Position numbers and translations under genes: made by a program
Part shown: piece after piece, positions 1 to 6,431 of the stretch
Position numbering within the stretch: the stretch's first letter is position 1
How the letters are laid out: each line of letters begins with the position of its first letter
The notes under the pieces: generated by a model
What the model was told of the DNA's origin: nothing
The model's database searches: none
What the model saw: the letters and a program-made list of their open reading frames with translations, nothing else
NCBI GenBank assembly: GCA_018399375.1
Contig: JAGYOV010000031.1
Coordinates: 1 to 8,335, forward strand
Reading direction: 5' to 3'
DNA length: 8,335 nucleotides
DNA from: Dehalococcoidia bacterium
GTDB taxonomy: Bacteria; Chloroflexota; Dehalococcoidia; GIF9; AB-539-J10

Positions 1-257
1 TCATGCCAGTCTGCATCGCCCTCGGATGGGATTCACTTTGGTTTGGATTGATGATGCTTATTAATATTGGTATAGCCAATCTATCGCCACCCTTTGGACT
101 CCTGCTATTTGTTATGAAAGGCGTTTCGTCTGCTGATACGACTATGGGAGACGTATATCGAGCATCCATACCTTTCATAATTATGGACTTCATTGTTATT
201 TTCCTGGTTCTCTTTATACCGGCGATAGCTGTTTGGTTACCAAATATTGTGAAGTAA
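1..257 (+). CDS. TRAP transporter large permease (DctM family), C-terminal end only
   Basis: The visible 84 or so residues are the C-terminus of a TRAP-type carrier large membrane subunit, which moves organic acids such as dicarboxylates across the inner membrane using an ion gradient and a periplasmic binding protein. What shows this is the stretch with LGWDSLWFG, then NIGIANLSPPFGLLLFVMKG, then a YRASIPFIIMDF segment leading into a last hydrophobic helix; this order is typical of DctM C-termini. Two membrane segments are visible, roughly residues 10-38 and 56-80. The gene enters from outside the window, so its start and any small subunit or binding protein cannot be seen. The stop is TAA at 255-257. 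Only 17 bp separate it from the ubiX remnant, suggesting the original order dctM-ubiX-ubiD. The substrate is not known; an aromatic or unsaturated acid handled by the downstream UbiD is a guess. Confidence 0.85.
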   Translation, partial: MPVCIALGWDSLWFGLMMLINIGIANLSPPFGLLLFVMKGVSSADTTMGDVYRASIPFIIMDFIVIFLVLFIPAIAVWLPNIVK

Positions 258-273
258 TTTGCGGGTTAGTGTA

Positions 274-343
274 ATGAGGTGGATTTATAGGTGTGGCTGG
301 AGCTTCTGGTGCTATATACAGGATAAGATTGCTGCAGGTGTAG
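274..343 (+). pseudogene. ubiX: Remnant of ubiX (flavin prenyltransferase), N-terminal scrap
   Basis: Reading 287-340 gives IGVAGASGAIYRIRLLQV followed by TAG at 341-343. This is nearly the hallmark N-terminus of UbiX/Pad1 flavin prenyltransferase, where E. coli has VGISGASGAIYGVRLLQVL; GASGAIY is the FMN-binding loop. A plausible old start is ATG at 274-276 (M-R-W-I), which needs a one-base frame change near 286 to join the conserved frame. In-frame stops lie just upstream (272-277). UbiX is about 190 residues, while the whole gap to the next gene is 270 bp, so most of the gene is gone. It is not merely frameshifted. A weak further echo (NVYLS at 355-369, another frame) could be more debris. 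UbiX makes the prenyl-FMN cofactor that UbiD enzymes need, and a UbiD gene follows directly, so the placement supports the identification. Confidence 0.75.
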
Positions 344-404
344 ATCGCACTAACGTCTACCTCTCTACATGTTATGTAGGGAATGATTTACTGGCGCAAG
401 TCTG

Positions 405-432
405 TTGAAGTATCATGACCACCGCATAGAAT
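405..432 (+). promoter_or_regulatory. Candidate sigma70-type promoter upstream of the UbiD gene
   Basis: TTGAAG (405-410) and TAGAAT (427-432) are separated by 16 bp, matching 4 of 6 and 5 of 6 consensus positions. It lies within the ubiX remnant gap about 95 bp before the UbiD start. Found by eye only; such matches arise by chance in AT-rich spacers. Confidence 0.3.
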
Positions 433-454
433 TTATTAAATAAGGGGGTGCAGC

Positions 455-480
455 TGTATAGTGTAAGTGAAATTGCTAGA
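455..480 (+). repeat. Copy 1 of a shared upstream block (TGTATAGTG..AAGT..GCTAGA)
   Basis: TGTATAGTGTAAGT (455-468) followed by GCTAGA (475-480) closely matches the block at 7301-7327 upstream of the HMGCS-like gene: 13 of 14 bases in the first part and all six in the second, with spacers of 6 and 7 bp. It contains TATAGT, a fair -10 hexamer, so it could be a promoter core or an operator shared by the two genes. No good -35 is seen. Confidence 0.4.
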
Positions 481-527
481 ATGAACGTAAAGATATGTGA
501 ATAATAAGAAGAGGAGATTAAATCAAC

Positions 528-1940
528 ATGGGAAAATCTAACTGGAAGGATTTGAGAGAATTCTTAAGCTATGCTGAGGAGCGGGGTGAGGTTGTGCACA
601 TAAAGGATGAGGTGGATCCTGATTGGGAAGTTAATGGAATTACTAGAATAGTATTGCAGAAACAGGGGCCAGCGGTGGTCTTTGATAATATAAAAGGCGC
701 AGATTATCCTTTGGTAACTGGATTGCTTGCTGCTGATAATAGGTTTCTGTGGTCATTGGGCTTCGAAAAATGGAGTGAATTTAATGAGGGATGGAGGCAG
801 AGGACAGAAGAGCTAATTCCTCCCAAGATAGTGGGTTCAGGCCCATGCCAGGAGGTTGTTCTGGAGCCAAAAGATGTTGACTTGCATAAAATATGCAATG
901 TGCACTGGCATCAGTATGATGAAGGGGAATTCCCCGGGACTCTATCTATTTCGATAACCAAGGATCCTGATACTGGTTTGCAGAATGCTGGTATCTATAG
1001 GATGAAAACATATGAGAATAATCGGATGGGGTGGGGAGCGCCCGAGTACACGCATGGGCGTCAGCATTACATAAAGTATGAAAGGATGGGGAAACCTATG
1101 CCTATAGCGGTGGTAACGGGGGTGGATCCAATAGTAGAGATGGTTGGAGCTACTCGTACACCGCCTTCAATTGACGAGTTTCATCTGGCTGGTGCGTTGC
1201 GGCAAGAACCTCTTGAGATGGTCAAATGCAAAACTATAGATATAGAAGTGCCAGCGACTGCTGAGTGGGTTTTCGAGGGCCTGATGTATCCAGGTGTCAG
1301 GGAGATGGATGGTCGTTTTGGTGAATATACCGGGCACTATGGAGAAGGTCGCAGCCTTCCTGTCTTTGAGCTTAAGCTTGTAACTCACAGGAATAAACCT
1401 ATCTTTCATGGAACGCGTGAGCAATGGTACCCTTCCGAAAGCGCTCTGGTTACCGGGCGAACGAGTCAGGCGGAAGCCTACAAGACATTGAAGAAAATCG
1501 TGCCAGGTTTGATCGATCTGCGGTGTAATGTTACCTATGAGGCAATCGCTCAGATCGATAAGCTGTTCAAAGGACATCCTCAACAGGTAATGGATGCTAT
1601 CTGGGGATCGACCTATGCGCGATACAAGCATGTAATCGTAGTTGATAGGGATATAGATATCTGGGATTATGAAAGCGTTCATTGGGCTGTATCTACCAGG
1701 GTTAAAGCAGATCGAGATGTTACCATAACTTCTCGAAGAGCCGGGCAGTGGTTGGATCCCGCTCCGCCTCTGAAGGAGAGGGGATGGCAATCTGGCTTGG
1801 GAATCGATGCTACTTTGCCGGTAGAAGACTTCGAGTTCTATGGAGAGAAGCCAACCAAGACTGTAGATGATCCTGAAATAGTGGCAAAAACAGAGAAAGA
1901 GTCTGCAGACAAACTCCGGACTATCTTTGGGGAAAAGTAG
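528..1940 (+). CDS. UbiD-family prenyl-FMN-dependent decarboxylase/carboxylase
   Basis: This 470-residue protein is a full-length UbiD-family enzyme, which reversibly decarboxylates aromatic or alpha,beta-unsaturated acids in the cytoplasm using prenylated FMN and a divalent metal. Recognisable blocks are LREFLSYAEERGEV (residues 9-22), NAGIYRM (153-159), YIKYERMGKPMPIAVVTGVD (181-200), the LAGALR helix (220-225), the VPATAEWVFEG strand (241-251), FGEYTGHYG (264-272) and the C-terminal HVIVVDRDIDIWD segment. By spacing against fungal Fdc1 (from memory), N153, H176 and E217 would bind metal and R158, D261 and E266 would form the catalytic triad, with Asp replacing the first Glu. GAGGAG at 511-516 lies 11 nt before ATG and fixes the start. 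It follows a ruined ubiX, so cofactor must come from elsewhere. Substrate is unknown; it could also be a carboxylase subunit such as in phenylphosphate-type systems. Confidence 0.93.
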   Translation: MGKSNWKDLREFLSYAEERGEVVHIKDEVDPDWEVNGITRIVLQKQGPAVVFDNIKGADYPLVTGLLAADNRFLWSLGFEKWSEFNEGWRQRTEELIPPKIVGSGPCQEVVLEPKDVDLHKICNVHWHQYDEGEFPGTLSISITKDPDTGLQNAGIYRMKTYENNRMGWGAPEYTHGRQHYIKYERMGKPMPIAVVTGVDPIVEMVGATRTPPSIDEFHLAGALRQEPLEMVKCKTIDIEVPATAEWVFEGLMYPGVREMDGRFGEYTGHYGEGRSLPVFELKLVTHRNKPIFHGTREQWYPSESALVTGRTSQAEAYKTLKKIVPGLIDLRCNVTYEAIAQIDKLFKGHPQQVMDAIWGSTYARYKHVIVVDRDIDIWDYESVHWAVSTRVKADRDVTITSRRAGQWLDPAPPLKERGWQSGLGIDATLPVEDFEFYGEKPTKTVDDPEIVAKTEKESADKLRTIFGEK

Positions 1941-1977
1941 AGGAAATTCTCAAAACTTCCTTGTGAAGGCAATAGTT

Positions 1978-2020
1978 AAGGGATGTCTACTACCGCGTAG
2001 TATGGTAGGCATCCCTTTCC
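1978..2020 (+). terminator. Strong hairpin downstream of the UbiD gene, likely terminator
   Basis: AAGGGATGTCTAC (1978-1990) pairs with GTAGGCATCCCTT (2005-2017) over 13 bp with a single G-U wobble, closing a 14-base loop. It begins 37 bp after the UbiD stop. The following TTCCTTG is a poor T-run, so intrinsic termination may be imperfect, or the hairpin may act in 3'-end protection. Confidence 0.6.
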
Positions 2021-2348
2021 TTGTAACGAGGTCAGGGGAATAACTGGATTTAAATATGGTTCCGGGCGTAAAGACATGGGCAATATTTATGATGTGGCCG
2101 GTATTAGGTATTGAATTGCTAAGTAACATGCCATGGGAATGATGTTAAATTTATATCTATCTGATCAATTTGTTGTCTCTGGTAAGATAAATTTGCGAAT
2201 TAAGTTTATTGAATGAAGCTGATGTTTATTATGTTTCTACTCTCTCCAAGAAGAGAGAGGGAATCAATAAAGTTTGCTCGAAGCTGAAAAGCCAGTTAGA
2301 ATATTTTGGTTTGATAGCTATTCTGATTTGAATAGGAGAAAATAATCC
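2021..2348 (+). other. Intergenic spacer before the DUF1538 cassette
   Basis: The spacer between the UbiD gene and the DUF1538 cassette holds, after the hairpin, no supportable gene. Visible items are a small perfect hairpin CTCTCTC/GAGAGAG (2240-2246 with 2253-2259, loop of 6) and a weak promoter match, TTGCTC (2274-2279), 17 bp, TAGAAT (2297-2302), about 47 bp before the DUF1538 start. The spacer marks the boundary between two transcription units. Confidence 0.5.
2274..2302 (+). promoter_or_regulatory. Weak candidate promoter for the DUF1538/PII cassette
   Basis: TTGCTC and TAGAAT are 17 bp apart. The -10 matches 5 of 6 consensus positions, but the -35 only 3 of 6. Position relative to the start at 2349 is reasonable. 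Assigned by eye. Confidence 0.27.
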
Positions 2349-3044
2349 ATGCAGAGATATGTCAGAAGCAAAGCTATGGAAGTTCTTAAGGCTTTGTTGC
2401 CCCTGATTATTACTATAATCATTATGCAATTTACCTTAATTAAGATGCCCATGGGCACCTTCGTACAATTCCTGGCTGGTGCTGTCATGGTGATTGTGGG
2501 CATGATTCTGTTTTTGCTTGGAATAGAGATAGGAATTTTGCCCATGGGAGATGCTGTGGGCGCTGCACTTCCCAGACAGCGCTCCTTAACGCTAGTTATT
2601 GCTATTGCCTTCCTTATTGGCTTTGCAGCGACCATTGCTGAACCGGATGTTATCGTTCTAACCGGGCAGATAGACAGGGTCTCACAGGGAGGTATCTCCG
2701 GTAACTTCTTGATTTATATTATCGGCATAGGCATAGCTTTCTTCGTTGCCCTTGCAATGTTACGTATAGTTTTGGGGTTCCGCATGGCTTACCTGTTGGC
2801 GATTAGCTACCTGATTGTGATAGTCCTTTCCTTTTTCACGCCAGCAGAGTTTGTGCCAGTTGCTTTCGATGCAGGAGGTGTGACCACTGGCCCCATGACG
2901 GTGCCCATAATACTGTCGTTGGGAGTAGGGTTTAGTTCTAGTCTCTCGGGCAGATCTGCCATATCGGATGGCTTTGGAATAATTGGGCTGGCTTCCGTGG
3001 GTCCCATAATAGCAGTCATGATCATGGGAATAATAACACATTGA
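2349..3044 (+). CDS. DUF1538 family integral membrane protein, first of a pair
   Basis: A 231-residue, strongly hydrophobic protein of the DUF1538 family, which has no settled function that I can name. About six membrane segments are visible (roughly residues 12-30, 40-62, 80-97, 118-140, 146-163 and 183-200, with a last one at 209-228). Family hallmarks are FLAGAVMVIVG (41-51), ATIAEPDV (94-101) and FDAGGVTTGPM (173-183), the last followed by SDGFGIIGLASVGPI. The start ATG has AGGAG at 2334-2338, 10 nt upstream. It overlaps the next gene, a paralogue with the same motifs, and a PII-like gene follows. DUF1538 often occurs as one protein with two repeats, so here the two halves may pair as a heterodimer. 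A PII partner suggests a regulated transporter or channel; that is inference from context, since PII-like proteins commonly gate membrane transporters. Confidence 0.85.
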   Translation: MQRYVRSKAMEVLKALLPLIITIIIMQFTLIKMPMGTFVQFLAGAVMVIVGMILFLLGIEIGILPMGDAVGAALPRQRSLTLVIAIAFLIGFAATIAEPDVIVLTGQIDRVSQGGISGNFLIYIIGIGIAFFVALAMLRIVLGFRMAYLLAISYLIVIVLSFFTPAEFVPVAFDAGGVTTGPMTVPIILSLGVGFSSSLSGRSAISDGFGIIGLASVGPIIAVMIMGIITH

Positions 3045-3760
3045 ACGGCATAGTGATTTTTGATGGTTTCTGGGACACCGCGCTGAGTGTGGTGAAGGCA
3101 CTATTGCCTTTGCTTTGTGTCTTCCTCATATTTCAACTATTGTTTCTTAGGCTGCCCAGACAATATGTTTTCAATCTGTTGAAGGGCACCTTGCTCGCAG
3201 TTGTGGGTTTATTGTTTTTTCTCCAAGGAGTACACGCAGGCTTTCTCCCTGCAGGAGAGGCGATTGGAGAGATGTTGGGGAATATCGCGTGGAAATGGCT
3301 CCTCGTACCTTTTGGTTTTTTCATAGCTTTTCTTACTACGTGGACAGAACCAGCAGTGCGCATACTCTGTGATCAGATTGAAAAGGCGTCATCTGCTTCC
3401 ATTCCCAGATCCCTGGTGCTCTATACTATTTGTACTGGTGTTGCCCTATTTGTAGGGCTTGGTATGGCTAAAATAATATTCGGCTTCTCGTTACTCTATA
3501 TCGTAGTTCCAGGATATGTATTAGCTCTGGTCATGCTATGGTTTAGTGATAAGAGATTCATTTCCATTGCCTTTGATGCTGGAGGAGTAGCTACAGGGCC
3601 TATGGCAGTTACGTTTCTTATGGCACTAGCCATTGGAGTTTCATCTGCGATGGAGGGGCGTGATGTAGTAATTCACGGTTTTGGTTTGATTGCTCTAATA
3701 GCCTTGGCACCAATTCTATCGGTAATGGTGCTGGGTTTTCTGTTGCGCTTGAAAAAGTGA
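3041..3760 (+). CDS. DUF1538 family integral membrane protein, second of a pair
   Basis: A 239-residue paralogue of the preceding protein. The same landmarks recur: VVKALLPLL (17-25, matching VLKALLPLI in the first copy), TTWTEPAV (99-106), FDAGGVATGPM (178-188) and HGFGLIALIALAPIL (212-226). About six or seven membrane helices are evident and the C-terminus ends in a short basic tail (RLKK). The chosen start is TTG at 3041, whose bases overlap the upstream TGA stop as TTGA, which would couple translation of the two genes. An alternative GTG at 3053 exists but has no Shine-Dalgarno. The upstream GGGA at 3026-3029 is only a weak one, in line with coupling. Loss of similarity in the loops between copies, against conserved FDAGG and EP motifs, suggests both subunits keep a shared core while differing in specificity or partner contacts. 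Function is unknown. Confidence 0.83.
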   Translation: MNGIVIFDGFWDTALSVVKALLPLLCVFLIFQLLFLRLPRQYVFNLLKGTLLAVVGLLFFLQGVHAGFLPAGEAIGEMLGNIAWKWLLVPFGFFIAFLTTWTEPAVRILCDQIEKASSASIPRSLVLYTICTGVALFVGLGMAKIIFGFSLLYIVVPGYVLALVMLWFSDKRFISIAFDAGGVATGPMAVTFLMALAIGVSSAMEGRDVVIHGFGLIALIALAPILSVMVLGFLLRLKK

Positions 3761-3775
3761 AAGGGAGGTAGTTAA

Positions 3776-4114
3776 ATGGAATCAGAAATTTCTCTTATCG
3801 TCACCGTTGTTAACAAGGGATGGGGAGATACGGCTTTGGAGGCTTCCATGAAGGCAGGAGCAGAAGGAGGCACTATCCTCATGGGGAGAGGTATAGGAGT
3901 TCATGAAAAAATGAAAATCCTGGGGATTTGTGTTGAACCAGAGAGAGAAGTTGTTCTATCGGTCACTTATCCCGATAAGAAAGAAGCGATTCTCCAGGAA
4001 ATTGTTAGTGCCGCTGATTTGGAAAAGCCAGGAGCTGGCATTGCCTTCGTTGTTCCCGTTGAGAAGGTTGTAGGAGTAGTGCACCGTTTTAACAAAGGTT
4101 TTCGGTCTGGTTAG
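3776..4114 (+). CDS. PII-like nitrogen-regulatory family signalling protein
   Basis: A 112-residue cytoplasmic protein of the PII (GlnB/GlnK-like) superfamily, trimeric sensors that bind nucleotides and usually control a transporter or enzyme by inserting a flexible T-loop. Evidence is the small ferredoxin-like pattern with GAEGGTILMGRG (residues 28-39), EPEREVVLSVT (54-64) and the C-terminal PGAGIAFVVPVEKVVGV (85-101), which matches the PII ending PGtGkiFVxPV. The T-loop lacks the YRGxEY segment, so the tyrosine uridylylated in enteric GlnB is absent; control would be by ligand binding alone. GGGAGG at 3763-3768 lies 7 nt from ATG and only 15 bp separate it from the DUF1538 gene, so it is the third gene of one operon. 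Its likely target is the DUF1538 pair, in the way GlnK controls AmtB, though that pairing is inferred from position. Confidence 0.85.
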   Translation: MESEISLIVTVVNKGWGDTALEASMKAGAEGGTILMGRGIGVHEKMKILGICVEPEREVVLSVTYPDKKEAILQEIVSAADLEKPGAGIAFVVPVEKVVGVVHRFNKGFRSG

Positions 4115-4149
4115 ACATAAAATTTTTGCTATGATCTCAGTGCAACTTA

Positions 4150-4178
4150 TTGACGATTTCGTGGTGATGTGATAGAGT
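4150..4178 (+). promoter_or_regulatory. Candidate promoter for the oxidoreductase-ferredoxin-VOC operon
   Basis: TTGACG (4150-4155), a 17-bp spacer and TAGAGT (4173-4178) match the sigma70 consensus at 5 of 6 and 4 of 6 positions with ideal spacing. This is the best promoter match in the window. Transcription would begin near 4185, giving a leader of about 175 nt before the start codon at 4360. Confidence 0.45.
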
Positions 4179-4180
4179 AC

Positions 4181-4209
4181 CTCTGCTGTTCAGGCGGAAA
4201 TCTGCAGAG
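4181..4209 (+). promoter_or_regulatory. Dyad at the predicted transcription start, possible operator
   Basis: CTCTGC (4181-4186) and GCAGAG (4204-4209) are a perfect 6-bp inverted repeat around a 17-base centre, and two further symmetric pairs (4188/4202 and 4190/4200) extend it. It overlaps the predicted start near 4185, which is a common place for a repressor to bind. It could alternatively be an RNA hairpin if transcription starts further upstream. Confidence 0.35.
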
Positions 4210-4225
4210 ATGTAAGTGATACATA

Positions 4226-4312
4226 ACTCCTGCGAATGGGGAGTGGTCGAGGTGGCGCAGTTGCGCTTGGGTCGAGCCTTGCCGCTTTTCAAGGGAGTTT
4301 GGTTTTGCTCGA
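4226..4312 (+). other. Hairpin-rich leader region before the oxidoreductase gene
   Basis: Three hairpins can be drawn in the leader: ACTCC/GGAGT (4226-4230 with 4240-4244), GCGCA/TGCGC (4255-4259 with 4262-4266, a very tight loop) and a nested pair TCGAGC/GCTCGA (4272-4277 with 4307-4312) enclosing CCTTG/CAAGG (4277-4281 with 4290-4294, sharing base 4277). No T-run follows and no riboswitch class I know is matched. The structure may only reflect chance. Confidence 0.3.
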
Positions 4313-4359
4313 GTAGGTCATAGACAAATTTTCAAAGTAAAAGTACGAGGAGGGCAAAT

Positions 4360-6387
4360 ATGTTACCAGGAGAGAAAAAATACCCCCATATTTTCAGTCC
4401 GATACAAATTGGGAAGGTATGGTGCAAGAACAGGATCAAGTATGCTTCGACAGAGACTAACTATAATTACAGCGATGGTTTCGTTTCTGATCAGGAAATA
4501 GGCTACATAGAAGCTCATGCTCGCGGTGGTAATGGCATTGTTACTGCTCAGGGGGCCTACACGGATCCTCGCGGTGAAGGGCAAGGTTACGTTGGCATGA
4601 TGGGTGTATGGGATGACAAGTTTATCCCCGGGTTAAAGAAGATGGCCGATGCTATTAATAACGCTGGAGCGGCCTCTTGTTTTCAGTTGATGGCCTGTGG
4701 TCGTGTTGGTGGAGTTAATCTTCCCTACACTGTTGGGCCATCTGCAGTCCCCCAAAAGTTGCAGCGTTTCCGGCCTCCGCAGGAGATGACAGTAGAGCAG
4801 ATTGAAGAGTGCATTCAGGGCCATGTTGATGGCGCGCGCAGGGCAGTTGAGGCTGGTTTCCAGATGGTGGAGGTTTCGGGAATCGTTGGTTACCTCATTT
4901 CCAATTTTATCTCATCCTATACTAACAAGAGAACCGATGAATATGGCGGCGATATTGCTGGCCGTTCTACCTTCATGAGAAAGATACTGGAAGGTGTTCG
5001 CAAAGAAATTGGTCCTGATATACCTATGGGCATCCGGCTCTGTGGCTGGGAGATGCTCGATGACCGAGGTGGAAATACCGAGGAAGAAAGCCTTGAGTCA
5101 ATCAAGATAGCCATGAATGCTGGCTGTGATTTTCTTAGCGTAACTGTTGGATGGCAGGAGTCAGGTGGATCGGTTATTTCCAGAGATATACCCATGGGGA
5201 ACTGGCTTTACATAGCTGAGCGCATGAAGAAAAATATTAGTCAGCCCGTTAGCATGGCATACCGTCTCTTCACGCCCGATGTCCCCGAGAAAGCTATTGC
5301 TGAAAATAAACTGGATATTTGGGAACAGTGTCGGCCACAAATTGCAGATCCTGGTTTGCCCAACAAGGTGCTCTGGGGCCATGAAGAGGATATCATTCCC
5401 TGTTTGGCCTGCCAGGTTTGCTTAGCCAGGCTTTTCCGCGATGCAAGGGTAACTTGTATGGTAAGGCCCTCCTCGGGGCATGAGGCTGAGCCCGAGTGGG
5501 GATACTACGGATTCCCCAAGGTAACGAAGCCGCGGAAGATCATGGTTGCTGGTGCGGGAATTTCTGGTCTCCAGGCTGCAGCCATTGCGGCTGAAAAAGG
5601 GCATGAAGTTACTGTCTATGAGAAGACAGACAACATTGGTGGACAGTTCTACTATGCCTCCAGGAATCCCTGGGGAGAAGGTTCCGATAAGTACTGGGAT
5701 GACCAGGAGTTCATGAGGTTCGTTGATTATCTCAAGGCTCAGTGCAATAAGCATGGTGCGAAGATAGTTGTTAATACTCCGGTGACCAAGGAATTGATTC
5801 AGAAAGAAAATCCTGATTCCGTAGTCATTGCTACTGGGGCTGTCGCTGAAGTCGCCAACGTTCCTGGCGCAGATAAGGCTCATGTAGTGACTATGTTTGA
5901 CGTGTTTACCGGTAAAGCAAAGCTGGGCAAGAACATCGTCATTGCCGGTGGCTCGGGTGCAGCTATTTCTCTTACCCTGTTTGTACTCGATAAATTGGAG
6001 AAAGAAGGAGTGAAAGACTTCAGTGTGACCATGATTGATCCCGCACCTCGGTTTGGATTGGATGTCAATGCTTCTTACATCTGGAGATATCGCTTGAGGT
6101 TGAATAAGGCCGGCGTCAAGCAGTTAACTTTTGGTAAAATCAAAGAGATAACTGATAACAGCGTTGTAGCTGACTGGACTATTGTGGATCGCAAAACCAA
6201 AGAGAAGCAGGAGTTCAAGGATCAGTCCATTCCTGCTGACACCGTTATTCTTGCCAGGCTTACTCCCAATAAGGATCTGGGATATGGAGTTTCCAAGGCA
6301 GATGTATCCATGATAGGTGACTGTTTCAAGGTGAGGCGTGGCATCGATGCAATTCAGGATGGCTATCGCCTGGGAATGAGATTCTAG
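4360..6387 (+). CDS. NADH:flavin oxidoreductase, FadH/trimethylamine-dehydrogenase type (FMN, 4Fe-4S, FAD)
   Basis: A 675-residue cytoplasmic flavoenzyme, length typical for 2,4-dienoyl-CoA reductase, 2-enoate reductase and trimethylamine dehydrogenase relatives. Order: an old-yellow-enzyme TIM barrel with FMN (1-345), a 4Fe-4S site at C348, C351, C354 and C366, an FAD Rossmann motif AGAGISG (397-403) with GGQF (427-430), then the second nucleotide fold (VIAGGSG, 527-533) and a GDC motif near 653. The barrel keeps NKRTDEYGG (189-197) and Tyr178 in GYLISNF, equal to E. coli FadH Tyr166. The FadH catalytic His252 (GWHE) is Gln266 here (GWQE). The Cys spacing C-x2-C-x2-C-x11-C resembles TMADH more than FadH. 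GAGGAGG at 4347-4353 sets the start. It heads a run with the ferredoxin 44 bp downstream. It likely reduces an unsaturated (CoA) substrate, but substrate is open. Confidence 0.9.
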   Translation: MLPGEKKYPHIFSPIQIGKVWCKNRIKYASTETNYNYSDGFVSDQEIGYIEAHARGGNGIVTAQGAYTDPRGEGQGYVGMMGVWDDKFIPGLKKMADAINNAGAASCFQLMACGRVGGVNLPYTVGPSAVPQKLQRFRPPQEMTVEQIEECIQGHVDGARRAVEAGFQMVEVSGIVGYLISNFISSYTNKRTDEYGGDIAGRSTFMRKILEGVRKEIGPDIPMGIRLCGWEMLDDRGGNTEEESLESIKIAMNAGCDFLSVTVGWQESGGSVISRDIPMGNWLYIAERMKKNISQPVSMAYRLFTPDVPEKAIAENKLDIWEQCRPQIADPGLPNKVLWGHEEDIIPCLACQVCLARLFRDARVTCMVRPSSGHEAEPEWGYYGFPKVTKPRKIMVAGAGISGLQAAAIAAEKGHEVTVYEKTDNIGGQFYYASRNPWGEGSDKYWDDQEFMRFVDYLKAQCNKHGAKIVVNTPVTKELIQKENPDSVVIATGAVAEVANVPGADKAHVVTMFDVFTGKAKLGKNIVIAGGSGAAISLTLFVLDKLEKEGVKDFSVTMIDPAPRFGLDVNASYIWRYRLRLNKAGVKQLTFGKIKEITDNSVVADWTIVDRKTKEKQEFKDQSIPADTVILARLTPNKDLGYGVSKADVSMIGDCFKVRRGIDAIQDGYRLGMRF

Positions 6388-6431
6388 GAGCAAGTCCCTA
6401 GACAAATAATAAAAAGGAAGGGAGAGAAAGA

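Noticed and set aside
427..505. Phrase resembling a MerR-like YSVSEIARM helix in the UbiD upstream gap
   Set aside because: Lies in a stretch with no start and about 25 codons between stops; too short and overlaps the shared upstream block, so chance is likely.
274..527. Idea that ubiX is intact but disrupted by a sequencing error
   Set aside because: The gap is 270 bp against about 570 bp for the gene, and stops appear in several frames, so a single error cannot restore it.
1167..1790. Minus-strand 207-codon open frame inside the UbiD gene
   Set aside because: It is wholly antisense to a clearly conserved gene, resembles no family, and has no convincing ribosome site; it is a shadow of the real frame.
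2056..2142. Short plus-strand ORF (about 28 codons, hydrophobic) in the 2021-2348 spacer
   Set aside because: No proper ribosome site (nearest purine run about 15 nt away) and no recognisable feature; kept as spacer.
2318..2635. Minus-strand 105-codon open frame over the first DUF1538 gene
   Set aside because: Antisense to a well-supported membrane protein and with biased, domain-free content.
4181..4359. Possible FMN, cobalamin or T-box riboswitch in the oxidoreductase leader
   Set aside because: None of the core sequences I know for these classes is present; hairpins alone are not enough.
5422..5883. Minus-strand 153-codon open frame within the oxidoreductase
   Set aside because: Antisense to the 4Fe-4S/FAD region with no recognisable domains; shadow.
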